Source: Acidobacteriota bacterium
GTDB lineage: Bacteria > Acidobacteriota > Vicinamibacteria > Vicinamibacterales > UBA2999
NCBI GenBank assembly: GCA_013813075.1
Contig: JACCSI010000712.1
Location: 1 to 9,391, forward strand
DNA length: 9,391 nucleotides
Direction: 5' to 3'
Below, one piece after another: positions 6,506 to 9,391 of this stretch (position 1 is the first letter of the stretch; every line of letters begins with the position of its first letter). A program made the position numbers and the translations under genes. The notes under the pieces were generated by a model. The model searched no databases. It had not been told where the DNA came from and saw nothing but the letters and a program-made list of their open reading frames with translations.

Positions 6506-6879
6506 CGGAGATCGACCCCCACAAGCGTGACTCTGAGCGCATCGACCTGCTGGGGTCGCTCAGCGGCGCAGTCATGGTGTTTCAGCCGATGGCCATCAGG
6601 CAGATTAGCCATGGCGGGATGCAGGTCGAAACGGATTATCCATTGCAGCTCGACTCCCTCCACGATTTCCGCCTGACACTGGGCGAGCGATCGATAGTGA
6701 TAAAAGGCCGCGTCGCGCACTCGCGCATCAGCGATGTTGACCAGGATGTGGTGACCTACCGGTCCGGGGTGGAGTTCATCGAGCCGTCAGAACGGCTGGC
6801 AGACGCAATCGGCGACTTTATCGCGTTGCTGCGGCAGGAACGACAGAACGTCTCACTCTCAGTGCCGTTGAGCTCTTGA
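6502..6879 (+). CDS. PilZ-domain protein, probable c-di-GMP-type receptor with altered motif
   Basis: A 125-residue protein that fits a single PilZ domain. The N-terminal RxxxR motif is present as R9-D-S-E-R13. The second motif, (D/N)xSxxG, appears as QISHGG (34-39): Ser36 and Gly39 are kept but the first position is Gln34 rather than Asp or Asn. The strand MQVETDYPL and the closing VTYRSGVEFIEPSERLADAI (85-104) are typical of short PilZ proteins. PilZ domains bind cyclic di-GMP and act on motility, polysaccharide or transcription; binding here is plausible but the altered motif makes it uncertain. The ATG overlaps the upstream stop (ATGA) and has no nearby Shine-Dalgarno sequence, so translation is probably coupled. 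The last 21 bases overlap the 3' end of the convergent minus-strand gene. Confidence 0.82.
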   Translation: MTEIDPHKRDSERIDLLGSLSGAVMVFQPMAIRQISHGGMQVETDYPLQLDSLHDFRLTLGERSIVIKGRVAHSRISDVDQDVVTYRSGVEFIEPSERLADAIGDFIALLRQERQNVSLSVPLSS

Positions 6880-7233
6880 GATAAAGGCCGGCGCCAGACG
6901 AGCCGGGTTAGGGTCGACGTTGGTTGGCCCGAGCGCCGCGACTTCCTCATCCTTTACATATGACAGCACCGGTATACCGGCCGTCTGCGGATCGAGCCGC
7001 AACATCGTGAGCAGCTGGAAGCAGGTGTCGTTCTCCAATTCCAGGCTCACCACGACGATGTCTGGCCGCAGCGCAGCAATCGTTGCGTAGGGCTCATCGT
7101 CCGAGTCAACAAACTCCACGTCATACGAGCGGCTGTCGAGCACCGGCTCGACGACGGCAAGGGCTTCTGCGCCACCACCGACGAAGACGGCGAGTTGCCG
7201 GTGAGCGTCACGCGTGTGGGGGGTCGGCGTCAT
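6859..7233 (-). CDS. Receiver-like (pseudo-receiver) protein lacking the phospho-acceptor Asp
   Basis: A minus-strand protein of 124 residues from the ATG at 7233. A TTG at 7251 would add six residues; ATG was preferred because GGTGA lies five bases upstream of it. The order of elements follows a CheY-like receiver: strand 1 QLAVFVGGG, helix 1 to LDSRSYDVEFVDS, then LRPDIVVVSLELEND, the helix LLTMLRLDPQTAG, and strand 4 IPVLSYV. The acidic pair after strand 1 is replaced by GG, and the residue six positions after the Pro of RPDIVVVS, normally Asp, is Ser. The strand-5 Lys region is not clear and the protein ends soon after. It is therefore probably not phosphorylated and acts by binding a partner. 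I recall similar degenerate receivers in Acidobacteriota. No output domain is attached. Confidence 0.75.
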   Translation of the reverse strand: MTPTPHTRDAHRQLAVFVGGGAEALAVVEPVLDSRSYDVEFVDSDDEPYATIAALRPDIVVVSLELENDTCFQLLTMLRLDPQTAGIPVLSYVKDEEVAALGPTNVDPNPARLAPAFISRAQRH

Positions 7234-7312
7234 ATCAGTCACCAACGACAATTCAAGAAACGAGCCATCAATGCTCGAGTTCTGCAGCAGTGATTGCGCG
7301 AAAGCAGAAAAG

Positions 7313-7326
7313 CAAACATTCGTTTG
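7313..7326. repeat. Short inverted repeat CAAAC-attc-GTTTG upstream of the aldehyde dehydrogenase
   Basis: A perfect 5-bp inverted repeat with a 4-base centre, lying 13-26 bases upstream of the TAAAAT at 7339 and thus over the expected -35 region. It could be a small operator, but this length can arise by chance in this AT-richer gap. Confidence 0.25.
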
Positions 7327-7338
7327 TGTCCTCCCAAG

Positions 7339-7344
7339 TAAAAT
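7339..7344 (+). promoter_or_regulatory. Putative -10 element (TAAAAT) of the aldehyde dehydrogenase gene
   Basis: TAAAAT lies six bases before the ATG at 7351 in the context AGTAAAATCTGAGC. No Shine-Dalgarno sequence fits in the gap, so a leaderless transcript is likely if this promoter is used. No clear -35 box is seen (ACATTC at the 17-base spacing). The surrounding divergent gap (7252-7350) is visibly richer in A and T than the coding regions. Confidence 0.5.
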
Positions 7345-7350
7345 CTGAGC

Positions 7351-8865
7351 ATGTCAAAGCCCACCGTGCCGATGTACGACAATTACATTGGCGGCCGCTG
7401 GATGCGCGCCGCATCCGGCAACACCTCCGAAAATCGAAACCCTGCGAATTCGGACGAAGTTATCGGGAATTTCCCCGACTCCTCGGCTGATGATGCGCTG
7501 GCGGCCATTGCCGCCGCGCGGAGCGCATACGACAGCTGGCGGCTGGTCCCAGCACCCAAGCGCGCCGAAATTCTGTTCAAGGTTGCGCAGATCATCACTG
7601 AGCGCAAGGAACAGTTTGCCCGCGACATGACGCGCGAGATGGGCAAGGTGCTCGACGAGACCAGGGGGGATGTGCAGGAAGCGATCGACATGACGTACTT
7701 CCTGGCCGCCGAGGGCCGCCGGATGTATGGGCAGACCACGCCCTCCGAACTCCCTGACAAATGGGCGATGTCAATGCGCCAGTCGATGGGCGTCTGCTCG
7801 ATTATTACGCCTTGGAATTTTCCGATGGCGATCCCATCCTGGAAGATCATCCCCGCGCTGGTGTGCGGCAACACCGTCGTCTTCAAGCCATCGGAATTGA
7901 CGCCGCTCTCGGCGCTGAATTTCGTGCGGGTGCTGGAAGAGGCCGGTGTGCCTCCTGGCGTGGTCAACATGGTCACTGGCGGGCCCATCATTGGTGAGCT
8001 CTTCACCACCCACCGGGACATCTCCGTCGTATCGTTTACCGGCTCCACGGCGGTTGGTCGTCTCGTCAATCAGAACGCCGCGCCGCACTTCAAGAAAGTC
8101 CATCTCGAGATGGGCGGCAAGAACTGCATCATGATCATGGAGGACGCAAATCTCGACCTTGCCCTCGAAGGGTGTCTGTGGGGCGGGTTTGGCACCAGTG
8201 GCCAGCGCTGCACCGCGGCGAGTCGCGTCATCGTGCATGAGCGCGTGCATGACAAATTCGTCGAGCAATTTGTCGCTCGCGCGAAGGCGCTGCGGGTCGG
8301 CGACGGCCTTGATGCCGGCAGCCAGGTCGGACCATCCATAAGCGAGAAGCAACTGGCCAAGGTCATGAGCTATGTCGAAATTGGCCAGAATGAAAACGCG
8401 CGCGTCGCGTGTGGCGGTCATCGTCTCACCGACGGCAACTACGCCAGGGGCCACTTTCACGAGCCAACGATCTTCGCGGACGTGACGCCGGAGATGCGTA
8501 TTGCGAAAGAGGAGATTTTCGGCCCCGTGGTGTCGGTGTTGAAGTGCACGTCGCTGGACGACGCCATCGAGATCGGCAACAACGTCGATTACGGTCTCTC
8601 GGCGTCGCTTTACACGCAGGACATCAACCGCGCCTTCCGCGCCATGCGCGAAATGTATACCGGCATTTTCTACGTCAACGCGCCGACGATTGGCGCGGAA
8701 GTGCACCTGCCGTTTGGCGGCACCAAAGCCACCGGCAACGGGCATCGCGAAGCCGGCACCGCGGCGCTCGACGTGTTCTCGGAGTGGAAATCGATTTATG
8801 TCGACTTCAGCGGGAAATTGCAACGCGCGCAGATTGACAACAATCCGGTGGCCCTGACGCCCTGA
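7351..8865 (+). CDS. NAD(P)-dependent aldehyde dehydrogenase
   Basis: A full-length 504-residue aldehyde dehydrogenase, oxidising an aldehyde to a carboxylate in the cytosol. Landmarks are TPWNFP (153-158, with the oxyanion-hole Asn156), FKPSE (178-182, coenzyme-binding Lys179; Glu182 tends to favour NAD+ over NADP+), FTGS (229-232), the general-base Glu253 in HLEMGGKN, the nucleophile Cys287 in [18 protein letters not shown] (387-392) and PFGG (454-457). The C-terminal [20 protein letters not shown] segment (444-463) resembles, from memory, the group around alpha-ketoglutaric semialdehyde dehydrogenases and an uncharacterised AldH subfamily found in Acidobacteriota and Deinococcus-Thermus relatives. 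The substrate is therefore open. The ATG at 7351 gives the usual N-terminal length; no Shine-Dalgarno sequence precedes it. It is divergent from the pseudo-receiver and followed by a 163-base gap. Confidence 0.95.
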   Translation: MSKPTVPMYDNYIGGRWMRAASGNTSENRNPANSDEVIGNFPDSSADDALAAIAAARSAYDSWRLVPAPKRAEILFKVAQIITERKEQFARDMTREMGKVLDETRGDVQEAIDMTYFLAAEGRRMYGQTTPSELPDKWAMSMRQSMGVCSIITPWNFPMAIPSWKIIPALVCGNTVVFKPSELTPLSALNFVRVLEEAGVPPGVVNMVTGGPIIGELFTTHRDISVVSFTGSTAVGRLVNQNAAPHFKKVHLEMGGKNCIMIMEDANLDLALEGCLWGGFGTSGQRCTAASRVIVHERVHDKFVEQFVARAKALRVGDGLDAGSQVGPSISEKQLAKVMSYVEIGQNENARVACGGHRLTDGNYARGHFHEPTIFADVTPEMRIAKEEIFGPVVSVLKCTSLDDAIEIGNNVDYGLSASLYTQDINRAFRAMREMYTGIFYVNAPTIGAEVHLPFGGTKATGNGHREAGTAALDVFSEWKSIYVDFSGKLQRAQIDNNPVALTP

Positions 8866-8890
8866 CCTCAACGGGGCCACACGCCGACGC

Positions 8891-8906
8891 GATCGACCGG
8901 ACGATC
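8891..8906. repeat. Imperfect inverted repeat GATCG-a-CCGG-a-CGATC after the aldehyde dehydrogenase
   Basis: A 16-bp inverted repeat with one mismatched pair (A/A) flanking a CCGG core, starting 25 bases after the stop codon. It could form a short RNA hairpin at the 3' end or be an operator; no T-run follows. The 8866-9028 gap contains this, the palindrome at 8963 and the possible promoter, and no gene I can support. Confidence 0.3.
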
Positions 8907-8962
8907 ACGAGCCACGATGATGCGGACGGTCCCCTGGAGGTGTCGGGCTCCCGATTGGTTTG

Positions 8963-8972
8963 AACGATCGTT
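8963..8972. promoter_or_regulatory. Perfect palindrome AACGATCGTT, possible operator
   Basis: A perfect 10-bp palindrome that lies 3 bases upstream of the TAAGAT at 8976 and 56 bases before the start of the dehydrogenase gene at 9029. Its placement between the expected -35 and -10 positions suits repression. The form resembles operators of TetR-type regulators, but no regulator gene is in the window. Confidence 0.35.
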
Positions 8973-8975
8973 TGA

Positions 8976-8981
8976 TAAGAT
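8976..8981 (+). promoter_or_regulatory. Possible -10 element (TAAGAT) for the gene at 9029
   Basis: TAAGAT, preceded by TTGGTT at 8955-8960 with a 15-base spacer, is the best promoter-like pair in this gap. It would give a leader of about 40 bases. No good Shine-Dalgarno sequence is seen just before the ATG. Weak call. Confidence 0.3.
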
Positions 8982-9028
8982 GGGTGGGTGTAGCGGCCCG
9001 CCGGACGAGATTTCCTCAGTTGCCACGT

Positions 9029-9391
9029 ATGCGAATCGCAGTCATCCCGGGCGACGGGATCGGAAGAGACGTCACCGCCGAAGCGGTAAAGGTGTTGACG
9101 GCGGCGACGAACAAGTCGGGACGCGCGTTGGAACTCGTGCACCTGCCGTGGAGCGCCGACCATTTGATCGCCACCGGTGAAACGCTGCCGGCGGATGGAT
9201 ACCGGATGCTGCGCGACGACTTCGCTGCGGTGTTGGTTGGTGCCCTGGGTGATCCCCGCATTCCCGACAACCGTCACGCGCGCGACATCTTGTTGGGCAC
9301 TCGCTTCGAACTGGATCTTTACGTCAACTACCGGCCGGTGCGGCTCATCGACGATCGCCTCTGCCCGCTGAAGGATCGTACGCGCAAAGAC
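9029..9391 (+). CDS. Isocitrate/isopropylmalate dehydrogenase-family protein, N-terminal part, 3' end cut by window
   Basis: The first 121 residues of a beta-decarboxylating dehydrogenase; full-length members have about 350 residues, so roughly two thirds lies beyond the window. The N-terminus reads MRIAVIPGDGIGRDVTAEAV, with the family's GDGIG at 8-12. The substrate-binding Arg region follows as GTRFELDLYVNYRPVRL, with the typical L-R/F-x-E-L-D-L-Y-x-N-x-R-P pattern, and then DDRLCPLKDR. This second block resembles 3-isopropylmalate dehydrogenase (leuB-like, leucine synthesis) or the related tartrate/malate-type dehydrogenases; the N-terminal part alone does not decide. The ATG at 9029 gives the standard start just before the first strand. 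It oxidises a 2-hydroxyacid with NAD+ and decarboxylates it. A palindrome and possible promoter upstream suggest expression separate from the aldehyde dehydrogenase. Confidence 0.85.
   Translation, partial: MRIAVIPGDGIGRDVTAEAVKVLTAATNKSGRALELVHLPWSADHLIATGETLPADGYRMLRDDFAAVLVGALGDPRIPDNRHARDILLGTRFELDLYVNYRPVRLIDDRLCPLKDRTRKD

Noticed and set aside
7771..8880. Minus-strand open frame (369 codons) opposite the aldehyde dehydrogenase
   Set aside because: The plus strand has all catalytic residues of a full-length aldehyde dehydrogenase; the antisense frame is a low-information shadow.
8960..8965. TTGAAC as a -35 box for the gene at 9029
   Set aside because: It is only 10 bases from TAAGAT and no alternative -10 hexamer is seen 17 bases downstream; it overlaps the palindrome instead.
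8807..9277. Minus-strand open frame covering the gap before the final gene
   Set aside because: It runs antisense through the ends of two convincing genes, and its translation in the gap is Arg/Ser-rich with no recognisable domain.
1..9391. Defence system, prophage, insertion sequence or CRISPR
   Set aside because: No transposase, integrase, nuclease, toxin-antitoxin pair or regularly spaced direct repeats were seen; every substantial frame is explained by a core-type gene.

Overview
This 9.4 kb window looks like ordinary bacterial chromosome. It is GC-rich (roughly 60% by eye), compact and almost entirely coding. Several proteins resemble, from memory, families common in Acidobacteriota (Vicinamibacteria-like): the ABC-2 permease beginning with an IHDQGYRRY segment, the degenerate receiver protein, and the PilZ protein with its particular tail. 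The assignment is an inference; no search was run. I see no mobile element, CRISPR array, tRNA or rRNA.

Layout. (a) 1-1294: three plus-strand genes joined by ATGA overlaps: the end of a YjbQ-family protein, a Nudix hydrolase and an HD-domain phosphohydrolase, a set that suggests small-molecule phosphate or nucleotide housekeeping. (b) 1321-4884: a four-gene ABC-2 export operon arranged ATPase-permease-ATPase-permease, tightly packed and without a substrate-binding protein. (c) 5013-5993: a membrane-anchored or secreted protein of unknown function with its own promoter and Shine-Dalgarno sequence. (d) 6083-6879: a gamma-glutamylcyclotransferase-like protein coupled to a PilZ-domain protein. 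(e) 6859-7233, minus strand: a receiver-like protein lacking the phosphorylatable Asp, whose 3' end overlaps the PilZ gene. (f) 7351-8865: an NAD(P)-dependent aldehyde dehydrogenase. (g) 9029 to the window end: the start of an isocitrate/isopropylmalate dehydrogenase-family gene.

The most interesting signals are regulatory and architectural. TANNNT -10-like hexamers lie 6-8 bases before the start codons of the first ABC gene and the aldehyde dehydrogenase (and possibly the HD gene), none of which has a clear Shine-Dalgarno sequence, suggesting leaderless transcripts. Internal operon genes use Shine-Dalgarno sequences embedded in the preceding gene or ATGA coupling. The PilZ and pseudo-receiver genes form a convergent, overlapping signalling-like pair. 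A perfect 10-bp palindrome sits in the putative promoter of the last gene. I see no convincing wholly new system.
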